A stretch of 64,000 bases of DNA from Sporosarcina globispora (GCF_001274725.1 NZ_LGUF01000007.1:2899710-2963709), one strand, 5' to 3'; counted from the stretch's first letter, positions 37,154 to 47,140 are shown. Translations and numbers: made by a program. The notes: generated by a model from the sequence alone, not told the origin.

Positions 37154-37888
37154 ATGGTAGATCGTATGTTGATCAAAAATTATTTTACAAGGAAATTTCC
37201 CATTGCAGCACTTGTTATTGCGCTTATAGGACTTTTGGTTATTTCAGGCAGTCCTGTTTTTGGCCTGATAATACTCGCAATAGGTAGTGCATGGATGGCT
37301 TTTGCGTTTTTTCTTAAAAAGACGGCAACTGACCACCAGGTTGATGAAGCTTTAAGTCAGGATTTATCCAAACTTGTTAAGAAAGGTTTAGATAAATTTG
37401 GATTATTAGAAGAAGAAGTAAATCTTATCAAGCCGATTATTGTTAATGGTCCTTCCTATGTATATGTTAATAAAGATACAATTCTCCATTTCAAACGGGG
37501 GAAAGATGATGAAATCCGATATTCTCTAGTAAAAGGGGTTATTTTTTTCTTTAATGAAAATCAAGTATACTCTTATACTTGCGTGTTTGATTTATTAACT
37601 GGAAATCATTTTACAGAAACAACTGACGAATATTTCTATAAAGATATCGTTTCCGTTGCCACTAAGTCAGAAAGAATTAAGTATGAAAGCAGTTCTTTTA
37701 ATGTGAAAGAGGGAGTCGCTCACGATGTAGAATCATTTACTTTAACAACTTCAGGCGGTACTTCCATCTCGGCATACATCAGGGATAACACAATCATGGA
37801 AGAGCAAAAAGGGAACATGGATGTTACAGATATAGAGGAAAAAATCAAAGCCATGCGTAATCTCCTTCGTGAGAAAAAAGCGGTGTAA
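37154..37888 (+). CDS. Membrane protein with two N-terminal TM segments
   Basis: The 244-residue protein has two hydrophobic segments near the N-terminus (FPIAALVIALIGLLVIS and FGLIILAIGSAWMAFAFF) and a soluble beta-rich domain of ~180 residues. ATG 37154 has AAGGAGG at 37138-37144, 9 bases away; an in-frame TTG 37148 is too close. I do not recognise a family. In this locus it could supply a membrane function normally given by other Ess proteins, but it does not look like EssB, EssA or EsaA. Confidence 0.7.
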   Translation: MVDRMLIKNYFTRKFPIAALVIALIGLLVISGSPVFGLIILAIGSAWMAFAFFLKKTATDHQVDEALSQDLSKLVKKGLDKFGLLEEEVNLIKPIIVNGPSYVYVNKDTILHFKRGKDDEIRYSLVKGVIFFFNENQVYSYTCVFDLLTGNHFTETTDEYFYKDIVSVATKSERIKYESSSFNVKEGVAHDVESFTLTTSGGTSISAYIRDNTIMEEQKGNMDVTDIEEKIKAMRNLLREKKAV

Positions 37889-37954
37889 TCATAATCTTAC
37901 CTTCCGTTATTTGAGGGTAATGCGTTTTAGAATAAATGATAGGGGGTGAATGGA

Positions 37955-40900
37955 ATGTCAGATTTTTTACTTGCGTTGTTTATAGGCGATAAATATAAAG
38001 AATATAAATTAAGTTCCATTCATTCGAACCAATTCATTGCAGATTTAGAACAGTATTTGCAAATAGGCAGTATTAGCTATAGTGATCTCTTTATTGAAAA
38101 AAATAAGAAATGGATCATAAATAAAGCTGGTCAAAAACATATTTCCTTATCTTGCAATAGACAAGAGATACGGGAAAAAGTATTGGAGCATGGGGATTAT
38201 TATATCGTCCATGATGCAGAACATGATGTCCATTTTGAATTTTTAATTACATCACTAGAAAATGAAAACATAGCGTTCACTAAACATAGGCTTGAAAAAA
38301 ACAAAAACATTTTCATAGGCAGATCACCAGATAACGAAATTTATTTTGACATAAACACAAGTGTTTCAAGAAAACATGCTGCGATAAGGTTTGAAAACGA
38401 ATGCGCCTTTGTTGAAGATGTGTCAAGAAAAACAGGACTATTTATTAACGGGGGAAGAGTTCAATCCGCCGAATTGTTTTACGGAGATATCATTTACATC
38501 ATGGGATTGAAAATGGTGTACTTTGATGAATTTCTTGCAATAAACGACGTAATTAAAAAATGTTCATTACCTGGTTTTACACAATTTGCATACACAAAAC
38601 CTAAAAAACAGGTTCAGAGTGAAAAGTATTTCACTCGCTCTCCCCGAATCATTAAGTCTTTGGAGACAAGTGAATTTGTCATTGATCCGCCGCCGGAAAT
38701 GCAAAGCAGACAGGATTTGCCTTTGGTTTTTACAATAGGACCATCTCTAACAATGGCGATTGCTATGCTGGTAAGTTTAGGCATAACGATAAGCAATGCG
38801 AATAATGGAAGCAGCGTGTGGACTAGTGCCACAATGGCTGTCAGCATGCTAATTGGTGCGTTAGTATGGCCCATTGCATTGAATCGATATCAAAAAAGAC
38901 AAGAGGCAAAAATCGAAAACCACAGAATTAAGAAATACAGAGAATATATTTATAAAAAGAAGCTTGAATTGGAAGAGAAAAAACAACGGAATATTAAAAT
39001 CCTTACAGAAAAAATGTTCCCTGACCCTCTAACGATTATAAAATTTCTGAATAGTGAAGAAACGATAAGGCGATTATGGGAAAAGACCCCAAACAATGCA
39101 GATTTTTTGGAGCTGCGTTTAGGAAAAGGGAATCGGGAATTTGATGTCAATGTAATAGCGTCCAAAAAAGGTTTTACCCTTCATAATGATCCTTTAGCTG
39201 ATGAACCAATTAAATTGGCATATGAGTTTAAGATGTTAGATCATGTTCCAATAACTGTCTCCTTGAAGGAACAAAAAATAATTGGATTGATCGGCAACAG
39301 GAGAAACATTATAAATAACGCCAATTGCATGGCATTAAATCTAGCCGGACAGCATTCTTACGATGAAGTGAAAATGGTGTTCATTTATAACGAGAGAGAT
39401 GCGAAGGATTTTAAATGGGTGAGGGAGCTTCCTCATGTTTGGAGTCCTGACCGGACATTAAGATTTGTTGCCACAAATAAAGAGGAAGTACATCAATTAT
39501 TTTCTGCTTTAAATGAAGATATGAAGGAACGAGAGCTGCAATTGAAAGATAGCAATAAAGAGGAGTCCATTCCTCTTCCAAAATATGTTTTCTTTATAGC
39601 GGACGACAGGCTAGTTGAAAATGAACCTTTAATGAGGTATCTAACAAATCCGGATAACCCGGTGGATGTCACTAGTCTCTTCATCTATGGGCAAATTTCA
39701 ATGCTGCCGAAAGATTGCAGCGCCATTATCCAAAATGATTCTAACCTTTGTGGTGTTTATTTTAAGAATAAGCATTTTAACCGATTGGTAGAATTTCAAC
39801 AAGATGAAATAGATCAAGAGTCATTATTAATGTTTTCTCAAAAGCTTTCTAAGCTAAAGGTAAAAACAGACAGCATCAGTCTGGATGTTCCCGAAAGCGT
39901 ATCCTTCCTAGGCATGTTGAAGGCAGGAAGCATAGATGAATTAAATATTGAACAGCTCTGGAACAAAAAGGTTTCCTATAAAGCCCTTGAAGTACCAATC
40001 GGAATTAAAGCCGGGGGTGAGCCTTTCTCTTTAGACATTCATGAAAATTATCATGGACCGCACGGATTGGTTGCGGGTATGACAGGTTCAGGGAAGAGTG
40101 AATTTCTGCAAACATACATTATTTCGGCAGCTGTCAACTATCATCCTAATGATTTATCCTTTGTACTCATTGATTACAAGGGAGGAGGGATGGCTAATGT
40201 TTTTGATGGAATTCCGCATATTGCAGGTAAGATCACGAACCTGTCCGGCAGTCAATTAAGTCGTTCCCTTATTTCGATTGAGGCAGAAATCAAACGCAGG
40301 CAGCATCTATTTAACCAATATGGGATTAATCACGTTGATAAATATCAAAAGCTGTTTAAAGAAGGAATTGCCATACATCCGCTTCCACATCTAGTTATCA
40401 TTTCAGATGAGTTTGCTCAATTGAAAACGCAGCAGCCTGATTTTATGCGCAAGCTCATTGATGTTGCTCAAATAGGAAGAAGTCTTGGGATTCATCTCAT
40501 TTTAGCTACACAAAAACCTGCTGGTGTTGTTGATGATCAAATTTGGGGAAACTCCCGATTTAGAGTGTGTTTAAAAGTGCTTGATAAGCATGACAGTAAT
40601 GAGATGATTCGAAAGCCTGATGCGGCCCTTATTAAACAGCCTGGACGCTGCTATGTTCAAGTAGGTTACGATGAAATTTACGAATACGTACAATCAGGTT
40701 ATAGCGGAGGTCAATACGCCCCTACCGATGGATATATCGATCCAAATGAGCAGACTGTTCATTATGTAGACAATACAGCAGTGCCAATCCGCAAAGCAAA
40801 AAAAGAGCTGGAAGCCCGTAATACGGATAACTCTCAGCTGGAAGCCATTATTGAAAAGCTGATTGATATGAAAAAAATTCATAATATTGCCTCTATTTCT

Positions 40901-42634
40901 CTTTGGCTTGATCCATTGGAGGAAGTCATTTCTTTACCGGAATTAAAGGGATACTGTGAATTTAATCGGCAATGGTCAGGAAGGACAGGTGAATTGTCCG
41001 CCGTAATTGGATTAGCTGATTTTCCAGGGAAACAAGAACAAAATCCTGTAGAAATAGACCTTATGAACGATGGGCATGTAGTCATTTATGGTTCCTCAGG
41101 GACTGGAAAGACAACATTTCTGCAATCCTTATTGTTTTCATTTGCTTCCAAGTATTCACCTGGACAGCTAAATATGTATGTATTTGATTTTGCCGGGCGC
41201 TCATTAGGTTATTTTGCCAATATGCCGCATTGTGAAGAGGTAATTTATGCTAACGATGAAGAAAAGGTAGAACAGGTTTTAGAAGATGTAATAGAAATAA
41301 TGGAAGAAAGAAAAGTGCTATTCTCTGAAAACAATGTAGGTTCTTTCGCTTCCTATGTTAGTCATTCTAAAAACGAGCTTCCAGCCATTATGCTTGTGAT
41401 TGACAATTATAGTACGTTCAGGGACCGCTTCTTTCCTCAAGAGGATAAACTAATCAGTTTGGCAGCAAATGGGAAAACCTACGGAATTTTCTTTGTTATA
41501 ACAGGTAACAGCAAAAACGCGGTCTTCTATAAAGTGACTGAGCATGTTTCCAACTTCTTTACATTACAGTTGAATGATCCTTTGGATTATAGAGAAATTC
41601 TCGGAAAAACTGTATCTGTAGAACCGGACAATGTACGTGGAAGAGGTTTGACAGTCATCGGTGAAGTTGCCGAATTCCAGACCGCACTAGTAATTCCTGC
41701 AGAAAATGAAGCAGAAAGGGTCATCTATATACAACGAAAGATTGAAGAAATGTCAGCTGCTGCTGGGGACTCTTTTACTAAAGCCAGGACTAAAAAGAGT
41801 CAATCTGAAGTCCTCCCCGTTAAAAAGCAGCTATCTGCCAGTGCAACTAACAGGCACTCAGGCTCCAGCAGTATGAAGAATAACCTGGAAGTCATTGAAC
41901 CGGGAGAACATGCTTTATACGCTGGTAATTTACTAAAACGGAACAAGTCTATAGGCATTCCATTAGAAGATTTGCATACATTCTTCATTGGAGGGCTTCA
42001 GAAAACCGGGAAAACCAGCTATTTGAAATTTATGATAAAAAGTATTAAAGAATATTCCAGCCAACTCATAACGTTAATTGACAGGGCTGATTATGAGCTG
42101 GAAGACTTTGCGAGAGAACAAACAATCAATCGTTATATATCCTCTTCAGATGAATTTGACACGTATGTGAAGGAGCTGGAAGAAAGGGTAAAAGAACGTC
42201 TGCAAGTGTATAACGATATCAAAAAAAATACTGATTCAAAAGAAGGCATCTGCGAATATATGCAAAAATTCGAGAAACTCTTTATATGTATTAATGGATT
42301 CTCAAATTTCTTTGATATGATTTCAGACGATGCTTTAGAGATGTTTACCAATATTGCAGCAAAAAGTAAAGGTCTAAATATTTACTTTATTACTTTAGAC
42401 GATATGGAGAGAGTGCGAAATTATTCAAATACGGAACTATTTAGGTACTTAATCAAAGCACGGCACGGAATCATCTTGGGCGGGAATATGCATAAACAGG
42501 GTATTATCGTGATTGAAGACATGGGATACCTCGATAGAGAACTAGAATTAAAGAATGGCGAGGGCGTCCTCTTTAACGGAAATAAATATGCAGTTGTTAG
42601 AAACCCTTTAATGAAACTGGAGGTTGTAGGTTAA
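37955..42634 (+). CDS. essC: EssC/YukB-type FtsK-SpoIIIE ATPase of type VII secretion
   Basis: The 1559-residue motor of the type VII system has an N-terminal region with an FHA domain (IGRSPDNEI, G122-R123; SRKHAAIRF) and two transmembrane segments at ~256-277 and 287-303. Three P-loop ATPase modules follow: GMTGSGKS at 708-715 with acidic Walker B ISDEFAQL (D818-E819), GSSGTGKTT at 1046-1054, and the weaker GGLQKTGKTS at 1346-1355. Order and length match Firmicutes EssC/YukB. ATG 37955 (AGGGGGTG, ~8 bases upstream) is preferred to GTG 37946. It drives export of WXG100 substrates across the membrane. The nearby PP2C and kinase may regulate it through the FHA domain. Confidence 0.92.
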   Translation: MSDFLLALFIGDKYKEYKLSSIHSNQFIADLEQYLQIGSISYSDLFIEKNKKWIINKAGQKHISLSCNRQEIREKVLEHGDYYIVHDAEHDVHFEFLITSLENENIAFTKHRLEKNKNIFIGRSPDNEIYFDINTSVSRKHAAIRFENECAFVEDVSRKTGLFINGGRVQSAELFYGDIIYIMGLKMVYFDEFLAINDVIKKCSLPGFTQFAYTKPKKQVQSEKYFTRSPRIIKSLETSEFVIDPPPEMQSRQDLPLVFTIGPSLTMAIAMLVSLGITISNANNGSSVWTSATMAVSMLIGALVWPIALNRYQKRQEAKIENHRIKKYREYIYKKKLELEEKKQRNIKILTEKMFPDPLTIIKFLNSEETIRRLWEKTPNNADFLELRLGKGNREFDVNVIASKKGFTLHNDPLADEPIKLAYEFKMLDHVPITVSLKEQKIIGLIGNRRNIINNANCMALNLAGQHSYDEVKMVFIYNERDAKDFKWVRELPHVWSPDRTLRFVATNKEEVHQLFSALNEDMKERELQLKDSNKEESIPLPKYVFFIADDRLVENEPLMRYLTNPDNPVDVTSLFIYGQISMLPKDCSAIIQNDSNLCGVYFKNKHFNRLVEFQQDEIDQESLLMFSQKLSKLKVKTDSISLDVPESVSFLGMLKAGSIDELNIEQLWNKKVSYKALEVPIGIKAGGEPFSLDIHENYHGPHGLVAGMTGSGKSEFLQTYIISAAVNYHPNDLSFVLIDYKGGGMANVFDGIPHIAGKITNLSGSQLSRSLISIEAEIKRRQHLFNQYGINHVDKYQKLFKEGIAIHPLPHLVIISDEFAQLKTQQPDFMRKLIDVAQIGRSLGIHLILATQKPAGVVDDQIWGNSRFRVCLKVLDKHDSNEMIRKPDAALIKQPGRCYVQVGYDEIYEYVQSGYSGGQYAPTDGYIDPNEQTVHYVDNTAVPIRKAKKELEARNTDNSQLEAIIEKLIDMKKIHNIASISLWLDPLEEVISLPELKGYCEFNRQWSGRTGELSAVIGLADFPGKQEQNPVEIDLMNDGHVVIYGSSGTGKTTFLQSLLFSFASKYSPGQLNMYVFDFAGRSLGYFANMPHCEEVIYANDEEKVEQVLEDVIEIMEERKVLFSENNVGSFASYVSHSKNELPAIMLVIDNYSTFRDRFFPQEDKLISLAANGKTYGIFFVITGNSKNAVFYKVTEHVSNFFTLQLNDPLDYREILGKTVSVEPDNVRGRGLTVIGEVAEFQTALVIPAENEAERVIYIQRKIEEMSAAAGDSFTKARTKKSQSEVLPVKKQLSASATNRHSGSSSMKNNLEVIEPGEHALYAGNLLKRNKSIGIPLEDLHTFFIGGLQKTGKTSYLKFMIKSIKEYSSQLITLIDRADYELEDFAREQTINRYISSSDEFDTYVKELEERVKERLQVYNDIKKNTDSKEGICEYMQKFEKLFICINGFSNFFDMISDDALEMFTNIAAKSKGLNIYFITLDDMERVRNYSNTELFRYLIKARHGIILGGNMHKQGIIVIEDMGYLDRELELKNGEGVLFNGNKYAVVRNPLMKLEVVG

Positions 42635-42716
42635 GGGCAGTTACTGACAGGATTCTTTTAGAAGACTCCTGGTAAGATAGAATTTCTGATAAAAAGAGTG
42701 GATAGAGGAGGAAAGA

Positions 42717-42971
42717 ATGGCTCGGAAAATTTCACTTTATGTTGATGTTCCAGCAGTAGGCCAAACATTAAACTTTTTGGTGCCCGGATCCATGAAGGTT
42801 GGGAACATAATTGACTTGATTGTTAAAATCATTCACGAAGAATTTCATGGTATTCAGGCTAAAAAGAGAGGGTTAATGTTAGTGGATACTAAGAACAAAG
42901 TCATTCTAAATAAAAATTTTAACTGTTTGGAGCTTGATATACATGACGGCAGCAATCTAATGCTGATGTAA
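42717..42971 (+). CDS. EsaB/YukD-like ubiquitin-fold protein
   Basis: This 84-residue small protein has the YukD/EsaB pattern: an N-terminal beta-hairpin (KISLYVDVPAVGQTLNF), a central helix and a C-terminal strand (LELDIHDGSNLMLM). EsaB-type proteins are cytoplasmic regulators or components of type VII systems. ATG 42717 is preceded by AGGAGGAAAGA. It lies 82 bases after essC and 17 before the first WXG100 gene, in the usual locus context. Confidence 0.85.
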   Translation: MARKISLYVDVPAVGQTLNFLVPGSMKVGNIIDLIVKIIHEEFHGIQAKKRGLMLVDTKNKVILNKNFNCLELDIHDGSNLMLM

Positions 42972-42988
42972 AGGCAGGTGTCTATTTC

Positions 42989-43288
42989 ATGAAAATAAGC
43001 ATTGATTATTATCGAATTATGCTGCAGGCGAACAGGATTGCTGATGAAGCTGGAAACATGAAAAATAAAATAAATCAGCTTGATCAATTCATTAACCAGG
43101 TTAGAGCCGCATGGGCCGGGCCAGCATCAGAAACTTTTATCCAAAAGTGTGAACAATTGAAACAGGAAATGCTCCAAACACAAAGAAAAACAGTAAATTT
43201 GGCCGATTCAATAAAATCCGTGGCAGATCATGTTCGCAGAGAAGACGAAGAAGCTACGCAAAGGACCAGACGGCTGCGAGAAAGTTAA
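42989..43288 (+). CDS. WXG100 protein 1 (EsxA/YukE family)
   Basis: The 99-residue helical hairpin protein has the motif W-A-G (AAWAGPASETF) near the turn, as in the WXG100 family of secreted type VII substrates. The tail is very basic and acidic (RREDEEATQRTRRLRES), unlike the other two copies here. ATG 42989 follows AGGCAGGTG. It is co-oriented and close to esaB. Confidence 0.88.
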   Translation: MKISIDYYRIMLQANRIADEAGNMKNKINQLDQFINQVRAAWAGPASETFIQKCEQLKQEMLQTQRKTVNLADSIKSVADHVRREDEEATQRTRRLRES

Positions 43289-43350
43289 AAAGAAGGCTAA
43301 CTAGTCTCTTTTTATATAAAAATTTATTCATTGAAAGGGTGTATGGTTAT

Positions 43351-43662
43351 ATGGCAGGAAGTAAGTTTTCTGTAGAAACAAATGCACTAAAAAAATCATC
43401 ACAATTTATCAAAGACAAGACATCAAACTATGAGGCTCAAGTTAAAAACTTGTATGCTGAAATTGCAAATTTGCGTGCTGAGTGGCAAGGACAATCAAGC
43501 GACACATTTAACAATAAAATTGAAGGATACAGGAATGACTTCCAAGAATTATCCAAAGTTCTTCAAACCTACTCCGATTTTCTTAAAACAACTGCGGAAA
43601 GATATGAGAAAACAGAAAATGCGATAAAAGATTCAGCAAACAGTCTAAACGTTGGAAAATAA
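43351..43662 (+). CDS. WXG100 protein 2
   Basis: This ~103-residue WXG100 protein has W-Q-G in the turn (LRAEWQGQSSDTF) and helices on both sides. ATG 43351 is chosen because GAAAGGG lies ~11 bases upstream; the in-frame GTG 43339 overlaps it. It is probably a secreted partner or chaperone for the WXG100 protein encoded next. Confidence 0.88.
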   Translation: MAGSKFSVETNALKKSSQFIKDKTSNYEAQVKNLYAEIANLRAEWQGQSSDTFNNKIEGYRNDFQELSKVLQTYSDFLKTTAERYEKTENAIKDSANSLNVGK

Positions 43663-43683
43663 AAAATATTAGGGGGAAATGGC

Positions 43684-43980
43684 ATGGCATCGATTAAAGT
43701 CAATTCAAAAGTGATGAGAGATAAAGCAAACAGCTTAAAAACAATTGCAAACTCAATTCGTACTTTTACAGAAGAAATGAATAAGGAGATTAATAGTCTT
43801 CGTTCAAGCTGGGAAGGCCAAGCAGCAGAAGTGGCTGTCAAAAAATTTGGGCAGTTGAGTAATAATTTCAAAGAAAAATTTGACACCATTAATCAATATT
43901 CAAAATTTCTTGAAAATGCGGCGGAGCAGTGGGATCGGACGAACCAAGAAACGATTCAAGCAGCAGAGAATCAGCGCTAA
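43684..43980 (+). CDS. WXG100 protein 3
   Basis: The 98-residue WXG100 protein has W-E-G (SLRSSWEGQAAEVA). AGGGGGAAA precedes the ATG, and it lies 21 bases after the second copy. Tandem genes of this family commonly encode heterodimers; copies 2 and 3 are the most alike in length and spacing. Confidence 0.88.
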   Translation: MASIKVNSKVMRDKANSLKTIANSIRTFTEEMNKEINSLRSSWEGQAAEVAVKKFGQLSNNFKEKFDTINQYSKFLENAAEQWDRTNQETIQAAENQR

Positions 43981-43995
43981 AGCTGCCATTTATTA

Positions 43996-44041
43996 TAATC
44001 TCTTACATCTTCATGTAATGGATGTAAGAGATTATCGTTTT
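43996..44041 (+). terminator. Hairpin between the WXG100 genes and the candidate effector
   Basis: A perfect 13-bp stem (43996-44008 with 44022-44034) is followed by TCGTTTTGGCATTTTT. The imperfect T-tract suggests partial termination, giving more WXG100 than downstream mRNA. Confidence 0.65.
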
Positions 44042-44066
44042 GGCATTTTTAAGGAGTTGTATACAA

Positions 44067-45038
44067 ATGACTTATATCATGGTGGATAAAAATAAATTCA
44101 TAGGTTTTGTGCTGTCAACCAAATTTCTATCAAGAGATATGGAAAATATCAAAGACGATATTCAGTCAGCAGGCAAGAGACTGGACTGGGAAGTTCTTGC
44201 AAGTGCAAACGTAGAAAATACTCTTAAGACAATCACACGGTCAATGGACGAACAAGCTGCGCTGCTGAATAAAATGTCCACTTTTTTAGCCAATGCTCTA
44301 CGTGACTATAACGAGTTAGATAAAGAATTATTTGCAAAATGGGAAAATGGGAATGCGAAAGTTAAAAAATCCTTTTTAGAAGTGACAGAGTTTGACTTGA
44401 CTGCTCCATTTGGTGTACCGAATATATTTGGAACAGCGTTTAATTTTATGAAATTACGCGAAACTCTAATTAAAGTTTTAGGCGGATATAAGGTAATTAG
44501 AGATATAGATGGGAATGTAACTTTTTTAGAAAAAGTAAAGCTTCAAGATGGAAATGGGAATCCAAACAAAAAAACAGTAAAAGTACAGACTGTTTCTGGT
44601 GATACGATAAAGTCCGAAATGGAAAAAGGGAATTACGTAAAAGGTGCTGAGCTTGTTAGTCCGAAGGCAGCTGCACTGGCAGCAGTAAAGGATAGATTGG
44701 GATTGTTAAGCATGGGAATAGATGTTGTAGTTGATATTGGTAAAAATATTTATGAAGAGAAACCTGTAAGTAAAATAATAGGTGATACCCTAGGAAATAT
44801 TGGTGTAGGAGTTGGCGTTACTGCCTTGGCGGGGGCATTAACAATTGCAACACTGCCTGCTTCAGCACCAATAGCAGCAGTAGCAACCGTAGGTTTTGGA
44901 GTTTCAGTAGGTTTAACGTATTTAACGGAAGGAGTAAAATGGAATGTTGATTTGGATAATGATGATGAAGATGACAGCATAAAGGACATGATTAAAGCTG
45001 GGTTTAGCAATACAATTGCAGGTGGTTGGTTTAAATAA
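44067..45038 (+). CDS. Candidate type VII effector with glycine-rich hydrophobic segment
   Basis: The ~323-residue protein begins with ~100 residues of helical sequence of WXG/LXG-like character (STKFLSRDMENIKDDIQSAG). A middle domain follows, then a long Ala/Gly-rich hydrophobic segment (GVTALAGALTIATLPASAP onward) and an acidic tail (DLDNDDEDD). The hydrophobic part resembles glycine-zipper pore-forming regions seen in some type VII toxins such as TspA. ATG 44067 is preferred (AAGGAG 44051-44056). The gene is inside the secretion cluster just after the WXG100 genes. An effector or membrane-acting role is inference; it could also be a structural component. Confidence 0.6.
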   Translation: MTYIMVDKNKFIGFVLSTKFLSRDMENIKDDIQSAGKRLDWEVLASANVENTLKTITRSMDEQAALLNKMSTFLANALRDYNELDKELFAKWENGNAKVKKSFLEVTEFDLTAPFGVPNIFGTAFNFMKLRETLIKVLGGYKVIRDIDGNVTFLEKVKLQDGNGNPNKKTVKVQTVSGDTIKSEMEKGNYVKGAELVSPKAAALAAVKDRLGLLSMGIDVVVDIGKNIYEEKPVSKIIGDTLGNIGVGVGVTALAGALTIATLPASAPIAAVATVGFGVSVGLTYLTEGVKWNVDLDNDDEDDSIKDMIKAGFSNTIAGGWFK

Positions 45039-45100
45039 TAATCAACAATGCCTGTATGTGAATCTGCATTCTAAAAAATTTTTTTTCAAGGAGAATTCAA

Positions 45101-45919
45101 TTGTCAGACACATATATTTCTTTCAAGCTAAGTTCCGAAGAGGCCTTTTTGCTTTTGAAATTAATGGGGTTCAATGAACTGTTGGGATTTTCCAATCCAT
45201 TCATAAATGATTCGCAGGAAGAAATGAATCAATCATTAATGAATGCTAAGCAGCAATTGCTGGGGGAAAAATTAATATATGAAACAGAGGGCAGGATTGA
45301 ATTGGATCCTACAGTTTATACCATCTTACAGGGATGCAAACTTTGTGAGAGAGTTTCCTGGCTGAACATCGTAAGGGATGAAAAGATTTATGATTATTAT
45401 TATTTTATTTCCTCTCAACAAGTCATTGAGTTAACGGAAGAATTCAGTGATCAGTCTAGTTCCGTGGAATTTAAATTGATAGGAAATATTTATGACTACT
45501 TTGTTGAAATACTAGCAAACATAGACTCTCCAAACGAAGAATGCTCCCTTACCTTCAGAGATTCGATCAGTTTAGAATCACTTAATTTCATTGTTAACAA
45601 TCTCAAACATGCATCTCTTAAGGAATTAGAATCTTATGTTTTAGAAGAGGGTGCATCAATTCCTTTTGCCAAGGAACTTGTTAAGGGGTTTAAACATAAC
45701 ATTGCGATAGGCCAATTAGTATATTTTTTAAAAACGGTTGATGGCTGGAACACAAAAGGAATGAAGTTTTTGATAGAACCTAATGGAAATTGGCTGTTTA
45801 CACAAAGCGATCAAGATAATATAAAGGATATCTTTCATGCCGAATGTTTTAATCGCAATGAATTTTATCAGTCAGTAATCGAAGAAGCAGTTTCTTCAGC
45901 CAAACAGTTCTCATATTAA
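45101..45919 (+). CDS. EspG-like type VII secretion accessory protein
   Basis: This 272-residue soluble protein has the look of EspG/ESX-associated chaperones: FKLSSEEAFLLLKLMG near the N-terminus, a mixed alpha/beta middle, and an N-W-L-F strand near the end. It starts at TTG 45101 with CAAGGAGAA upstream and follows the candidate effector. It may escort that protein to EssC or act as its immunity factor. The family assignment is tentative. Confidence 0.5.
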   Translation: MSDTYISFKLSSEEAFLLLKLMGFNELLGFSNPFINDSQEEMNQSLMNAKQQLLGEKLIYETEGRIELDPTVYTILQGCKLCERVSWLNIVRDEKIYDYYYFISSQQVIELTEEFSDQSSSVEFKLIGNIYDYFVEILANIDSPNEECSLTFRDSISLESLNFIVNNLKHASLKELESYVLEEGASIPFAKELVKGFKHNIAIGQLVYFLKTVDGWNTKGMKFLIEPNGNWLFTQSDQDNIKDIFHAECFNRNEFYQSVIEEAVSSAKQFSY

Positions 45920-45938
45920 GTAAAAGGTGGTAAGAATA

Positions 45939-46208
45939 TTGGAAAATAATGAAACGTTACTGCCAATAGGTTCAGTCGTCATCCTGAAAGAAGGCACTAA
46001 AAAACTCCTTATATATGGCAGAAAGCAGCTTCTGCTAAAAGAGGATGGCCCGAAAATGTACGACTATGTTAGTTGTTTCTATCCTGAAGGGCATATCAAT
46101 GCAGACTATACTTTTGTTTTTAATCAAGCGGATATAAATGAAGTTATTTTTAAAGGGTATGTAGACGAGGATGAAAGTAAGTTTGTATCAGAAATATTAA
46201 GAGATTAA
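45939..46208 (+). CDS. DUF4176 protein
   Basis: The ~89-residue protein matches DUF4176, small proteins typical of Firmicutes type VII loci. It shows LPIGSVVILKEGTKKLLIYGR, then MYDYVSCFYPEGHINADY. TTG 45939 is preferred (AAAAGGTGG ~8 bases upstream) over GTG 45927, which lies within the ribosome binding site. The function of the family is unknown; association with type VII effectors is established. Confidence 0.82.
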   Translation: MENNETLLPIGSVVILKEGTKKLLIYGRKQLLLKEDGPKMYDYVSCFYPEGHINADYTFVFNQADINEVIFKGYVDEDESKFVSEILRD

Positions 46209-46247
46209 TAATATGTGCAAGAAATTTTAGATTAAGGAAGAAATCAG

Positions 46248-47111
46248 ATGAATGATTATTTTCAAATTCGTGTAACTGCACAATCTAATATCGGAAATTT
46301 CAGAAAAAACCACGAAGATAATTTCCTGCTGGATAATGGAGATTATCTTTCTCAGTTACACCTGGAAAATGATTTTGATGAATCCGTAAAATCCTATCAA
46401 ACTACAGTTTCACAAGCTTTATTTGCAGTAAGTGATGGAATGGGCGGACATCAATCTGGTGAAGCTGCAAGTTTTCTTACTGTTAGCAAACTATCTGAAA
46501 TGCGTAACCATATACTTTCCGCTCTTCGTCTTGAGGAAGCCGTTAACCGCTATCAAAAATATATCAGCAGCCTGAATTCAGAGATGATTATCAAATCTTC
46601 CATGGATAAATCTTTAATGGGTATGGGGGCTACTTTATCAACCCTCATTCTGCATAGCGGCCATGCTATAGGTATTCAGGTTGGTGATAGCCGAATCTAT
46701 CAGTATCGGCAAGATGAGCTCAAACAAATAACGAAAGATCATACTGAAGGTCAAAGAATGCTGGATTTGAATTTATTGACAACCGAGGAAGTGAGCCGAT
46801 TTAGATCCAGTAAAGAATTGACTCGTTATGTAGGTATGGGGGATGAATACTTTGTTCTAAAAGGGGATCACACAGAAGCTGTGAAGATAACTGATCGAAC
46901 ATGGTTTCTTCTTTGCAGTGACGGCTTAACAGATGCTGTGGAGGATGCGGATATTCAATTAATCCTTAAACATTATTTTCATAGGGGAATTGTAGAAGCT
47001 GCAGCAGAAGAGCTTGTATCTAAGGCTTTACAGGGCAATGAAAGAAAAAAGGGAGGGACGGATAATATCACCGTAATGATCGTAGAAATTCTCCCTGTAG
47101 GAATAAAGTAA
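46248..47111 (+). CDS. PP2C-family protein serine/threonine phosphatase
   Basis: The 287-residue PP2C phosphatase has NHEDNFLL, AVSDGMGGHQSGEAA, QVGDSRIYQYR, LLCSDGLTD and GGTDNITVMIV, the standard metal-binding aspartates. It would remove phosphates placed by the kinase encoded 30 bases downstream. The pair replaces the usual isolated PrpC/PrkC arrangement. Its position at the end of the secretion cluster, together with an FHA domain on EssC, suggests phospho-control of secretion (inference). Confidence 0.92.
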   Translation: MNDYFQIRVTAQSNIGNFRKNHEDNFLLDNGDYLSQLHLENDFDESVKSYQTTVSQALFAVSDGMGGHQSGEAASFLTVSKLSEMRNHILSALRLEEAVNRYQKYISSLNSEMIIKSSMDKSLMGMGATLSTLILHSGHAIGIQVGDSRIYQYRQDELKQITKDHTEGQRMLDLNLLTTEEVSRFRSSKELTRYVGMGDEYFVLKGDHTEAVKITDRTWFLLCSDGLTDAVEDADIQLILKHYFHRGIVEAAAEELVSKALQGNERKKGGTDNITVMIVEILPVGIK

Positions 47112-47140
47112 ATCTCGTTCTTGGAAGGGGGTGTCTTGGA

